A stretch of DNA of 19,173 nucleotides, taken from positions 1-19,173 of the forward strand of contig JAQVZK010000006.1 in assembly GCA_028708195.1 (NCBI GenBank), written 5' to 3'. The stretch comes from Desulfovibrio sp. Its GTDB lineage: Bacteria; Desulfobacterota; Desulfovibrionia; Desulfovibrionales; Desulfovibrionaceae. The notes beneath the pieces are model-generated. The model was not told the origin of the DNA, did not search any database, and saw only the letters and a list, made by a program, of their open reading frames with translations. Both the position numbers and the translations under genes were made by a program. This document shows, one piece after another, positions 1-6,810 of this stretch (its first letter is position 1; the number at the start of each line of letters is the position of its first letter).

Positions 1-336
1 GGGCTCGCACACTTCCTGCATGGTGAGGGCCGAACGCACGCGGGTGGAATCCCCTTGTTTTTCCAGCCTGTCCTGCACGGCCAGGGCGTTCAGCACGGTG
101 GCCAGCATGCCCATATAGTCGGCCGAGGAGCGTTCCATACCCTTGGCGGAACCTGAAAGCCCGCGAAAAATATTGCCCCCGCCAATAACCAGGGCCATCT
201 CCACCCCCATAGCGAGAACAGTGCCGATTTCACGGCAAATTTCTGCTACGGTGTCGGGGTCGATGCCGGTTTTGTTGGGGCCAGCCAAGGCTTCGCCGCT
301 CAGTTTGAGCAAAACTCTTTTGTATGTCAGTGACAT
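1..336 (-). CDS. pyrH: UMP kinase (uridylate kinase), 5' part only
   Basis: The 112 visible residues start with [17 protein letters not shown] and continue off the left edge in an open frame, so only the N-terminal part is present (the family is about 240 residues). Bacterial PyrH phosphorylates UMP to UDP in the cytoplasm for pyrimidine nucleotide synthesis and belongs to the amino acid kinase superfamily. Visible hallmarks are the N-terminal KLSGEAL (residues 11-17), the glycine-rich GGGNIFRG (52-59), and the helix with [15 protein letters not shown] (75-89). The ATG at 336 is preceded by a GAGG-type ribosome binding site. A terminator at 411-440 separates it from the operon transcribed towards it, so its promoter should lie between about 337 and 410. 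Confidence 0.95.
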   Translation of the reverse strand, partial: MSLTYKRVLLKLSGEALAGPNKTGIDPDTVAEICREIGTVLAMGVEMALVIGGGNIFRGLSGSAKGMERSSADYMGMLATVLNALAVQDRLEKQGDSTRVRSALTMQEVCEP

Positions 337-410
337 TTGTCTGCCTCGTCTTGATAACCGGCCTGTTTGCCGGGCGATTGTGCAAGGGATCGCCCCACTG
401 CGCGGGCGTG

Positions 411-440
411 AAAAAACGGGTCCGGGCCACCCCGGGCCCG
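411..440 (-). terminator. Rho-independent terminator after the azlC-azlD-DUF4911 operon
   Basis: On the minus strand a stem CGGGCCCGGG / CCCGGACCCG with a 4-nt loop (431-440 pairing with 417-426, one mismatch) is followed directly by six T (411-416). It lies about 40 nt past the stop of the DUF4911 gene and before pyrH, so it should end the azl operon transcript. Confidence 0.85.
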
Positions 441-477
441 CTCTCCCGCAACAGGGCAGTCATAACAGAAAACGCGG

Positions 478-828
478 TTATCTCAAAGTCTTTTTGCACT
501 CCTGTGGTAGGTTGCCAAGGGGCCACTCTTCAACGCAAAAGGGCAGGCTTTGGGCCATTTGGGCAAGGGCAGTGCGTGTTTCGTTTTCAAGGTGAGGCGA
601 AAAGACGATTTTGAGCAGGGCTGTTTTGGATTCCAGCACTGTAAAATAGGCAGTGTGGTCGTAGGCTTCGAGCAAAAAACGAAATATTGCCGTATCCTGT
701 GGGGCCAGACGCACCAGCAGGCGGCCGCTCCTTGTTGGCGCGGCAAGAGCCGGGGCAGGCTTGCGGCGTTTGTGCAGGGATTGGGGCTGCGAGGCGGAAA
801 AGTTTTTTTTGTTTTCGTTGGCGTGCAT
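478..828 (-). CDS. DUF4911 domain-containing protein
   Basis: The protein has 116 residues. I place the start at the ATG at 828 (MHANENKKNF) because it overlaps the azlD stop as TGATG, a layout typical of translational coupling; an in-frame start further upstream would overlap azlD by about 78 nt. Residues 1-33 are basic and look disordered. Residues 35-100 match my memory of DUF4911, a short domain of unknown function in Deltaproteobacteria: a start like LLVRLAPQDTAIFRFLLEAYD, then a hydrophobic strand and an acidic helix. The function is unknown. Coupling to the AzlCD exporter suggests a link to that system, but this is only an inference. No catalytic residues, membrane segment or metal motif are visible. 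Confidence 0.75.
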   Translation of the reverse strand: MHANENKKNFSASQPQSLHKRRKPAPALAAPTRSGRLLVRLAPQDTAIFRFLLEAYDHTAYFTVLESKTALLKIVFSPHLENETRTALAQMAQSLPFCVEEWPLGNLPQECKKTLR

Positions 829-1178
829 CAGTACAGACCCGTGTAGCGGGCAAGTATGACCAGTCCGATGCCCACAACAATGGTAAGAAAGTAATTTTTG
901 CTCCACCAGGCCACCACAAGTGCGGGCAGGGCCACCATAAGAAAGAGGTTGGACGGGCCGGGGTTGAACTGCCCTTCGTAGATAAAAATATCGGGGCCAA
1001 CCAGGGCGGCCATGACCGCCACAGGCACAAAGGACAACCAGTGGCGCAGTGCCGGGGGCAGATTGTCCCCTCTAAGAAAGGTCACGGGCAGAATCTTGGG
1101 CAGCAGGGTTACCAGGGTGCAGCCCGCGATGCACAAAATAAGGACAAGGTTGTTATCAAGCCAGCCTGGTTCGGTCAT
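828..1178 (-). CDS. azlD: AzlD family membrane protein (branched-chain amino acid exporter small subunit)
   Basis: The 116-residue, very hydrophobic protein has about four membrane segments and the AzlD features: an N-terminal helix, then TLLPKILPVTFLRG (about residues 24-37) and LPPALRHWLSFVPVAVMAAL (40-59). AzlD is the small partner of AzlC; in Bacillus subtilis azlCD confers resistance to 4-azaleucine, and the E. coli pair YgaZ/YgaH exports L-valine. The ATG at 1178 overlaps the azlC stop by 4 nt (ATGA), and its own stop overlaps the next gene by 1 nt. The three genes are therefore one translationally coupled unit. Confidence 0.9.
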   Translation of the reverse strand: MTEPGWLDNNLVLILCIAGCTLVTLLPKILPVTFLRGDNLPPALRHWLSFVPVAVMAALVGPDIFIYEGQFNPGPSNLFLMVALPALVVAWWSKNYFLTIVVGIGLVILARYTGLY

Positions 1179-2089
1179 GAGTTTGCCTCGTCAGGGTTTG
1201 CCGTCATACGGCCTGTGCTGGTCAGTATGCTGGAATTGTTTTGTTTTTTGCCGCCCGCCGGGGGGCGGCCAGGACTGCTCTGGCTTGCGTCTGGCGCTGT
1301 GGGGGCGGTGTGCGGCGGTGTGCTGGACGGCTGCGCGCTGGAAAGCTGCGTACTGGACACGGTGCCGGCGCGTCGAGCACACGCGGCGTCTTTTTTATCT
1401 TTGTAGAGCAGCAGGGCCGTGCCAAGGCTTGCGCCAACCACTGTGGCCACGGCGATGTTCCACTGGCTCATGCCCGCGACCTTGAGCGCGATGGAAAGCG
1501 TCATGGTAAAAATGGCAATGAGCACATGCAGGCGGTTCACACACTGTGGCACCAGCAGGGCAATGAACATGGCTGTGAGGGCGTAGTCGAGGCCTATGGG
1601 TTTGACGTCGGTAACAAGCTCGCCGCAAAAAGCGCCGATGGCGCTGCCGCCCACCCAGGCGGCCTGGGTGGTCTGGTTGCAGACAAAGAGTGTGGTGAGG
1701 TTGCGCTTCCAGCCGTTTTGAAAGGCCGTAATGTGTACGGCAAAGGTTTCGTCGGTGAGTCCGAGGCCCAGCAAAAAGCGCTGCAAGCGTGGCAGACCGA
1801 CCAGCCAGGGGGACTCCGCCGCAGACTGGAGCAGATACCGCAGGTTCACGATAAAGACCGCCGCCATGATGGACAGGGTGCCCGCGCCCGCGCCCCACAT
1901 GCCCGCAAAGACAAACTGGCCGGAGCCGGAAAACATGAGCATGGACATGGCCACAGCCAGAGACGGAGGAATATTGTTTTTGACAGCCAGAACGCCAAAG
2001 GCAAAACCCACCGGCGTATAGCCAAGTACAATGGGCAGTGCGCGGCGCAGGCCCTCCGCCAGGGGGGAAGCGGAAGAATCGCTCGACAT
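1175..2089 (-). CDS. azlC: AzlC family branched-chain amino acid exporter, large subunit, with long C-terminal tail
   Basis: The protein has 304 residues. Residues about 10-232 are a polytopic AzlC domain: LRRALPIVLGYTPVGFAFGVLA near the start, SMLMFSGSGQFVFAGM (about 49-64), and NLRYLLQSAAESPWL (about 82-96). With AzlD it should form an inner-membrane exporter of branched-chain or similar amino acids. AzlC proteins are usually about 230-245 residues; here roughly 70 residues rich in Ser, Pro, Ala and Thr follow the last membrane segment and look disordered. The ATG at 2089 is preceded by GGTGAGGT, and that site lies inside one arm of an inverted repeat (2097-2143). The gene overlaps azlD by 4 nt. 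Confidence 0.92.
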   Translation of the reverse strand: MSSDSSASPLAEGLRRALPIVLGYTPVGFAFGVLAVKNNIPPSLAVAMSMLMFSGSGQFVFAGMWGAGAGTLSIMAAVFIVNLRYLLQSAAESPWLVGLPRLQRFLLGLGLTDETFAVHITAFQNGWKRNLTTLFVCNQTTQAAWVGGSAIGAFCGELVTDVKPIGLDYALTAMFIALLVPQCVNRLHVLIAIFTMTLSIALKVAGMSQWNIAVATVVGASLGTALLLYKDKKDAACARRAGTVSSTQLSSAQPSSTPPHTAPTAPDASQSSPGRPPAGGKKQNNSSILTSTGRMTANPDEANS

Positions 2090-2096
2090 GTGTTGG

Positions 2097-2143
2097 ACCT
2101 CACCAAATTCTAAAAAATATATGGCTACTCTTTTTGGTGAGGT
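2097..2143 (-). promoter_or_regulatory. Inverted repeat covering the azlC ribosome binding site
   Basis: ACCTCACCAAA (2097-2107) and TTTGGTGAGGT (2133-2143) are a perfect 11-bp inverted repeat around a 25-nt AT-rich loop. In the azlC transcript the 3' arm contains the whole Shine-Dalgarno sequence GGTGAGGT, and the 5' arm reads ACCTCACC, an anti-Shine-Dalgarno. It could hide the ribosome binding site in RNA, or be a protein operator in DNA. The pairing is seen directly; the function is inferred. Confidence 0.6.
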
Positions 2144-2243
2144 GTGGCAAGCGTGACGGGCTTGTGGCCGTGTGCTTTCGCGGCCGTTGGCTTGAGGGAC
2201 TTGCTATGGATCAGGCGACTGCCCGTAATTTATTGAAATACAG

Positions 2244-2308
2244 ATAAAAGTTTTAGAGGTGGTGGGGGAGGCGACTCTTTTACAAAAGGGCCCTCCCCCA
2301 CAAAACTC
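2244..2308 (-). repeat. Terminator-like dispersed repeat, copy A (behind the HPP gene)
   Basis: GTGGGGGAGG (2262-2271) pairs with CCTCCCCCAC (2292-2301) around an inner CTTTT/AAAAG stem. The 12-mer ATAAAAGTTTTA lies at 2244-2255, and its exact reverse complement occurs in copy D near 19147. Read on the minus strand it follows the HPP stop codon by about 80 nt in the order hairpin then TAAAACTTTTAT, so it probably works as a transcription terminator. Related copies lie at 4558-4625 and 19062-19158. Confidence 0.7.
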
Positions 2309-2390
2309 CAACACTCAAACATATCCCTCCCCGCAAAGCCTTTCCTCTTCAAGAGTGCCCCTCCCCTGCAAGCATTGCAAGGTGAAATCC

Positions 2391-2927
2391 TTACCACCAG
2401 AAGAGGGGGTATTTCTTTTTTGCCGCAAGGTTATTGGCGACCAGAGCCAGTATGAGCATGCTTACGGCACCTGCGGCGCAGGGCAGCAAGACGTACCAGT
2501 ACCCCATATCGTGGATGCCGGGGCCGCCGATAACGGCGATGAGGGCCGTGGCCCCTCCTGGGGGGTGCAGGGTCTGGGTCATATGCATGAGGGCGATGGC
2601 GGTGGAGACGGCCAGGGCCGCGGCCATGACGGGTTCTGCGCCCAGCATGGCCTGGCTGCTGACACCCACAAAGGCGGAGAGAACGTGCCCGCCCACAAGG
2701 TTTCGCGGCTGTGCCAGCGGGCTGTGGGGTGCGCCGAAGGCCAGCACGGCAGAGGCTCCAAAAGAGCCGATGAGCAGGGGCAGGTTCCACTCCTGCGCGC
2801 AGACTTTTTCCAGCAGGGCAAGGCAGGCGATGGAAAGGCTGCTGCCCGCCCAGGCCCAGAAAATTTCATTCCAGCCCACGCGGGCTTGCGACTGGCTTGT
2901 ACGTATACGGTTCAGAATGCGCGTCAT
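2391..2927 (-). CDS. HPP family integral membrane protein
   Basis: The protein has 178 residues and about four membrane segments. It carries the signature of the HPP family (PF04982): LLIGSFGASAVLAF (51-64), SPLAQPRNLVGGH (69-81), and the name-giving HPPGGATAL (121-129). Members in cyanobacteria and chloroplasts have been implicated in nitrite transport; the role of bacterial members is largely unknown. The ATG at 2927 has a good AAGGA site 7 nt upstream. It starts 32 nt after the stop of the Fe-S membrane protein gene, so the two are probably one operon ending at the repeat 2244-2308. A role in anion or redox-linked transport is inference. Confidence 0.9.
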   Translation of the reverse strand: MTRILNRIRTSQSQARVGWNEIFWAWAGSSLSIACLALLEKVCAQEWNLPLLIGSFGASAVLAFGAPHSPLAQPRNLVGGHVLSAFVGVSSQAMLGAEPVMAAALAVSTAIALMHMTQTLHPPGGATALIAVIGGPGIHDMGYWYVLLPCAAGAVSMLILALVANNLAAKKKYPLFWW

Positions 2928-2959
2928 GGCAAATCCTTGTTAATTTCCATTCCCACAAT

Positions 2960-4276
2960 TCAGATGCGGGCCATGAACAGAAAGGCCGCGTGCAGGCCGG
3001 CCAGCAGAGCAACAAATACGGTTCCGGCCCAGTTGGCGCTTGCTGAGCGTCCGAACCAGGTCACTGCCAAGGCCTGTTTGGGGCAGACATGAGTGCAGTC
3101 ACGGCAGAGATGGCAGTCTGCGGAGGGCGCGCCGCTTTCAAGCGTTTTTTCGGTCATGGCGTTTTGGCGGCATACGCGGATACAGGCGTGGCAACCGCTG
3201 CAGGGGCCCACACGGCGTATGCGCCAGGGCGAGATGCGCCCAAGCCATTGGCCCAGAAGCCCCAGCGGGCAAATGCCCTGGCAGTAGGACGCGTACCCGC
3301 GAGCACGGCTGATCAGGAGTGCGCAGGGCAGCAGCAGCAGGCCCAGCAAAAGACCGCAGGACAGGGCCGCCACAGTGGATGCGCCTGTAAGTCGCAGGGT
3401 CAGGGCGGTTATCAGGGTCAGGGCCAGCATGATTAGCCGCAGGCGGGGCAGCCAGGCCGGGGGTGGGGAATTTTTGGATTTTTGCGCCGCCGTGGCGTCC
3501 CATACGCCAAAGTAGCACAGTTGGCTGCACCATGCAGCACCCACAAGCAGGGTAGAGAGGCCAAAAAGACCGAGCATGAACCAGCCGCCGCCACGGTAGA
3601 TGGGCCCGGCCGCGATGATGCCCGGCACGGGCAAATGCAGGCTGCCAGTGAGCAGAAAGCGGCTTTCTACAACAAGGCCCAGCACAAGCTGGCCGAAAAA
3701 CACCAGAGAAAACAGCCGCCAAAGACGCATGCGGGCGCGTGGTGCCGTATGGCGGTCACCAAGCCAGCCTGCGGCCAGTACCGCCCACAGGGCAGCCAGC
3801 AGTATCTGGATGAGGCCCCCCTGGGGGAGAAAGCGCTCAAGCAGCAGCAGTTGCGGCTTCATGAACCACACGGGCAGCAACAGGGCCAGACACACTATCA
3901 TGGCCCCCATTTGCGCTCTTGCAGCCTCTTCGTTGCGGCAGTACCACTGCTGGGCCCTTTGCCTGAGCAGCAGCAGGGCGGCCAGAGCCGTAAACAGGGC
4001 TACAGACAGAAGAATGACGGCAAGCCGTTGCCAGGGCTGCTCCATAAGTTGCCGTATCTGCACAAATTGCGCGGTGGTCCATATCCAGCGGGCGGCCAAA
4101 AGCGGCAGGGCCAGCAGCAGGAGGTGGCGCACCCAGGCAAGACGCGTCAAGGTCAGCAGAGCCACCAGGCCGCAGGCGGCTGTTAACGAGGGCCAGCCTG
4201 CACGCCAAAAGTGCGCGCCAGCCAGCGCGAACGCCAAAAAACTTGGCAAGGGGATAAGACGGGAAGCTCCGCCCAT
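2960..4276 (-). CDS. Polytopic membrane 4Fe-4S protein, NapH/NosR-like C-terminus
   Basis: The protein has 438 residues, with many hydrophobic segments across about residues 5-325 and one more at the C-terminus. Four cysteine motifs are visible: C250-x3-C254, C332-x3-C336-Pro, and two ferredoxin-type [4Fe-4S] motifs CxxCxxCxxxC at 359-369 and 388-398 (the second ending CP). This arrangement of Cx3C(P) motifs plus two clusters resembles the electron-transfer membrane proteins NapH, NosR and CcoG, which pass electrons across or along the inner membrane. It is not a clear member of any of these: no flavin domain or other nap/nos gene is present. Start at ATG 4276, with AAGGAAG about 8 nt upstream. 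It is followed after 32 nt by the HPP gene. Confidence 0.85.
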   Translation of the reverse strand: MGGASRLIPLPSFLAFALAGAHFWRAGWPSLTAACGLVALLTLTRLAWVRHLLLLALPLLAARWIWTTAQFVQIRQLMEQPWQRLAVILLSVALFTALAALLLLRQRAQQWYCRNEEAARAQMGAMIVCLALLLPVWFMKPQLLLLERFLPQGGLIQILLAALWAVLAAGWLGDRHTAPRARMRLWRLFSLVFFGQLVLGLVVESRFLLTGSLHLPVPGIIAAGPIYRGGGWFMLGLFGLSTLLVGAAWCSQLCYFGVWDATAAQKSKNSPPPAWLPRLRLIMLALTLITALTLRLTGASTVAALSCGLLLGLLLLPCALLISRARGYASYCQGICPLGLLGQWLGRISPWRIRRVGPCSGCHACIRVCRQNAMTEKTLESGAPSADCHLCRDCTHVCPKQALAVTWFGRSASANWAGTVFVALLAGLHAAFLFMARI

Positions 4277-4664
4277 GTAAGACTTCCTTTAAAAGCAGCT
4301 AATTGTGTCTTTGCGATGCGCTGCGCCAGGCCGGATTGCCTCAGCTTGAGTCTGTAAGATTTCAAGCGTGTGGCGACGGATGCGCTGCACACCTGAAATT
4401 TCGCCAGTGGTTGCCCTCAAATTATCGTTACCAAACAGGCGCAAAGACTTTGGCCGTTGCTGTGCATCTGTTTCCGGCAATAAATGCTCAAGAAGGTCCA
4501 GCCTCCGGGGACCACGTTTTGCGGCAGGAGACTCTCTATGATATGCTGAAATAAGTTAAAGGTTTTAGTGTTTTGGGGTGTGGGGGCTACCTTTTTGCAA
4601 AAAAGGTTCCCCCCCCCCCACAAAGTATTCCCTCGTTAACTTTCGTTAACCCGATCCAAGCTGC
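4277..4664. other. Non-coding region between the PNPOx-fold gene and the Fe-S protein gene
   Basis: Positions 4277-4550 should contain the promoter of the Fe-S/HPP operon (minus strand); I could not pick a convincing -35/-10 pair and see no gene. Positions 4558-4625 hold the terminator-like repeat copy B that follows the PNPOx-fold gene. Short open frames here have no family resemblance and no good ribosome binding site. Confidence 0.5.
4558..4625 (-). repeat. Terminator-like dispersed repeat, copy B (behind the flavodoxin/PNPOx operon)
   Basis: GTGGGGG (4580-4586) pairs with CCCCCAC (4615-4621). Inside, ACCTTTTT and AAAAAAGGT form a second stem (4589-4607). AAAGGTTTTAG lies at 4558-4568, the counterpart of the ATAAAAGTTTTAG module in copy A. 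On the minus strand it follows the upstream stop codon (4665) by about 40 nt and probably terminates that operon. Confidence 0.7.
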
Positions 4665-5117
4665 TTATGAAGGAAGTCTACGCTTGCCCACCAATTCTTC
4701 TATGCCTATGCGCACAATTGCCGTGCGATGTATATTGGTCTGTGGGGCGGGTTGCGGGCACAGGGCCGCGTAGCGTTGGGCGATGGCGTCCAGGGCGCGG
4801 CCTTTCTCGGCTTCATCCTCAATGATACAGGCTTGGCCCTTGCCGCAGAGGGACTTGAAATAGGTGGTGGATTTTTCGCGGTTTATGGTCACATCCGCAA
4901 TGAGGGTAAAGGCCACACGGGGATTTTGCCGGATGCAGTCCAGCTTGTGTCCTTCCAGTGCGCAGTGGATATAGATTGCCTGGTTTTGCCGGACAAAGTT
5001 CAGGGGCAGCACATAGGGGTAGTCGCCGTCGTGCATGGCGAGAAACAGCTCGTCGGCAGCAGCGAATACTTCGTCAAAAAAGGCCGGATCGTTACATTCA
5101 CTCTTTTTTCTGCGCAT
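4665..5117 (-). CDS. Pyridoxamine 5'-phosphate oxidase-fold flavin protein (NimA-like)
   Basis: The 150-residue protein matches the small PNPOx-like split-barrel family that includes nitroimidazole-resistance proteins: ADELFLAMHDGDYPYVLPLNFV (about 21-42), then IYIHCALEGHKLDCIRQNPRVAFTLIAD (48-75), the segment expected at the FMN pocket. Such proteins usually bind FMN or F420 as dimers and act as reductases; the substrate cannot be read from sequence. The ATG at 5117 has a perfect AAGGAG site 7 nt upstream, and the upstream gene's TAA stop overlaps that site. It therefore forms a two-gene operon with the flavodoxin, a plausible electron donor (inference). Confidence 0.88.
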   Translation of the reverse strand: MRRKKSECNDPAFFDEVFAAADELFLAMHDGDYPYVLPLNFVRQNQAIYIHCALEGHKLDCIRQNPRVAFTLIADVTINREKSTTYFKSLCGKGQACIIEDEAEKGRALDAIAQRYAALCPQPAPQTNIHRTAIVRIGIEELVGKRRLPS

Positions 5118-5127
5118 GAGGGGCTCC

Positions 5128-5640
5128 TTATGGGTGAAGGGCGGTGTGAACCGCCGTCAGGCAGCGCAACCAGCGCTGGCTTGCCGTTTGTAAGTCGTTT
5201 TCATCAGGGTGGCGGGCGGCCTCTTGCAGCCGCTCCTGCCGGGCCGCAGACATTGGGTGGGTTCCCTTGCGTTGTGAGGCCGCCACAACCTGGGGGTTCA
5301 CCTTGCCCTGGCACAAAAAACTATCCAGCACAGTATTGCCGCCTTCTTCCAGCAAGGCTTCGGCAGAGCGCAGGCAGTTCAGGGCGTGCTCTGATTGGGG
5401 CCACGCCCCAAGCGTACCAAAACAAAAGACGTTCTTGTTCTCAAGCCCTTGTATGTAGCGTTGCGCCCGGGCATCGGGCAGGCCTTTGCGCACCCAAAAG
5501 CCCACGGCCAGCAGGTCGTAGTCCTGCGGGGCCGGGGCATTGCGTACGGCATAGCACGGCACACCGGACGCCTCGGACATGGCCTCCGCCACTTTGCGGG
5601 TGTTTCCGGTGCAGGATGAGTAGACGATGCAGGCGCGCAT
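5128..5640 (-). CDS. Flavodoxin family protein
   Basis: The protein has 170 residues with the flavodoxin phosphate loop near the N-terminus (SSCTGNTRKVAEA, residues 8-20, the S-x-T-G-N-T FMN-binding motif). AVGFWVRKGLPDARAQRYI and VFCFGTLGAWPQSEHA follow where the FMN isoalloxazine-contacting loops are expected. It should be a cytoplasmic FMN electron carrier. Length is within the usual 140-180 range. It is followed after 10 nt by the PNPOx-fold gene. The start at ATG 5640 has only a weak upstream AAGG at long distance. It resembles flavodoxin-like accessory proteins such as BilS only in general size, and I do not assign that name. Confidence 0.85.
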   Translation of the reverse strand: MRACIVYSSCTGNTRKVAEAMSEASGVPCYAVRNAPAPQDYDLLAVGFWVRKGLPDARAQRYIQGLENKNVFCFGTLGAWPQSEHALNCLRSAEALLEEGGNTVLDSFLCQGKVNPQVVAASQRKGTHPMSAARQERLQEAARHPDENDLQTASQRWLRCLTAVHTALHP

Positions 5641-5677
5641 ATTTTTATCTGAGCCTTTTTAAATGTTGAAGATTATT

Positions 5678-5692
5678 GTGGGGGAGGGCCCC
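5678..5692. repeat. Half copy of the terminator-like repeat (copy C)
   Basis: GTGGGGGAGGGCCC (from 5678) equals one arm of the dispersed repeat, but no matching arm follows within the usual distance. It lies between the flavodoxin start and the Crp/Fnr stop. It looks like a degraded copy; no hairpin of useful strength is apparent, so terminator function is doubtful. Confidence 0.45.
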
Positions 5693-5779
5693 TTATTTTA
5701 CTTCGGTACGGTACAGGGAGTCTCTCGCGGGCGCGGGGGGGCTTGGAACTGCCGCAAAAATGACCTGCGCTAAATTTTG

Positions 5780-6511
5780 CTACCCTCGCGCCCTTTGCAC
5801 CAGGGCGCCATGATCCAGAAGAGTAATGCTGCGGTGCTTGTGGTCGATGATACCCGCCGAAGAAAGCGCCGAAAGTTCACGACTGAGACTTTCACGGCTG
5901 ATGCCCATAAGGCGGGCCAGTATTTCCTGGGTGACCCCCAGCCGCAGGGTCGCGCTTTTTTCCATCTTTGAGCGGTGCAAAAGCCACGCGGCAACACGCC
6001 CCGCCACGGATATGCGGCCTTGCGAGCCTGCGATTTTGGTGATGAGCAAACGCTGGCGCAGGCTCATGGCCCCCAGCAGGCTGACGGCCAACGGCGCGTT
6101 GTTTTCAAGCGTATGCAAAAAAGCCCCGCGGTTGAGGCTCAGTACGGTGGTAGGTTGCAGGGCCACTGCCGAGATGGGCAGGCCGCCCTCATAAAAAAGC
6201 ACGCCAATATCCAGAAATTTTCCGGTATGCACAAGGTGCAATACGCACTCCTTGCCCTGACTGCTGTGGCGGCACAGCTTGACCAGCCCGGACAAAACCA
6301 GCATGGCGTCTGCGCTTTTGTCCCCTTCCTGAAAAAGGGCGGCACCGGGAGCAAAGGTTTGCAGACGCGCATGGCGGGACAAAGCATCTCTTTCATTGGG
6401 GGCAAGGGCGCTCAGCACGCCCGAGCACAGGGCATCAGCCACTGTGGTCTGCTGTGAAGCCTCTTCGTTCTCAAGAGAATCAAAGTGAGCGTCGTGCTGT
6501 CGGCTTGTCAT
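5780..6511 (-). CDS. Crp/Fnr family transcriptional regulator
   Basis: The protein has 243 residues from the ATG at 6511, chosen because AGGAGG lies 5 nt upstream; the open frame extends further but without a ribosome binding site. Residues about 35-155 form a cyclic-nucleotide-binding-like sensor barrel (FAPGAALFQEGDKSADAMLV, then GKFLDIG). Residues about 165-235 hold the winged helix-turn-helix, with LGVTQEILARLMGISRESLS at 191-210. The recognition helix has R206, E207 and R211 in the positions of R180, E181 and R185 of E. coli CRP, so a TGTGA-type half-site is expected. FNR-type cluster cysteines are absent. Such a site lies in its own promoter (6629-6644). The effector is unknown; HcpR-type nitrosative stress regulators are one possible relative. 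Confidence 0.92.
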   Translation of the reverse strand: MTSRQHDAHFDSLENEEASQQTTVADALCSGVLSALAPNERDALSRHARLQTFAPGAALFQEGDKSADAMLVLSGLVKLCRHSSQGKECVLHLVHTGKFLDIGVLFYEGGLPISAVALQPTTVLSLNRGAFLHTLENNAPLAVSLLGAMSLRQRLLITKIAGSQGRISVAGRVAAWLLHRSKMEKSATLRLGVTQEILARLMGISRESLSRELSALSSAGIIDHKHRSITLLDHGALVQRARG

Positions 6512-6628
6512 AAAACCTCCTGTTTTCCCGGCTGGATATCCGATCTGGCAGAGCGCGGCTGGCGGGAAGACGCAGCGGCACTGTTGCGGGCGCAGGCTCA
6601 GTGTACAACACAAAACCCCCGCACAATC

Positions 6629-6644
6629 TGTGACTATGCTCACA
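6629..6644. promoter_or_regulatory. CRP-like operator, perfect TGTGA-N6-TCACA
   Basis: TGTGACTATGCTCACA is a perfect CRP-type palindrome located 118-133 bp upstream of the Crp/Fnr start codon. It overlaps the last base of the predicted -10 element and would cover the transcription start. No second perfect copy was seen by eye in the window. The neighbouring regulator has the CRP-type recognition residues, so it is the natural candidate to bind here, probably as a repressor of its own gene. Confidence 0.75.
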
Positions 6645-6671
6645 TTTTATCCAGGTCTTGGGTTTTGTCCA
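6644..6671 (-). promoter_or_regulatory. Sigma-70 type promoter of the Crp/Fnr gene
   Basis: On the minus strand TGGACA (6666-6671) is separated by 16 nt from TAAAAT (6644-6649); each matches five of six consensus bases. Transcription would start near 6637, leaving a leader of about 125 nt before the ATG at 6511. The operator TGTGA-N6-TCACA shares the last T of the -10 element. Confidence 0.6.
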
Positions 6672-6810
6672 GACCAGAAAAAAACGCGACACGGCCTGCT
6701 GAGAATAATACTGGCGCAGATGAACGAGAATGCTTTGTGGCGCTAGTGAGCACTTGTGTATTGGAATGTTTTGTGGGGTGCTGTCAGAGGCGCAGCCCCG
6801 CCGGCAGTGC

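Larger units (their letters stand above)
2090..2390. other. Non-coding region between azlC and the HPP gene
   Basis: This stretch holds the azlC leader inverted repeat (2097-2143), then about 100 nt of unremarkable sequence presumably containing the azlC promoter, then the terminator-like repeat (2244-2308) and AT/C-rich spacer up to the HPP stop codon. I see no credible gene in it. Confidence 0.6.

Noticed and set aside
1241..2113. Plus-strand open frame of 290 codons opposite azlC
   Set aside because: Shadow of azlC; the azlC frame has clear membrane segments and family motifs.
5128..5640. Bilirubin reductase accessory flavodoxin (BilS)
   Set aside because: Only general flavodoxin features are visible and no bilirubin reductase gene is present in the window.
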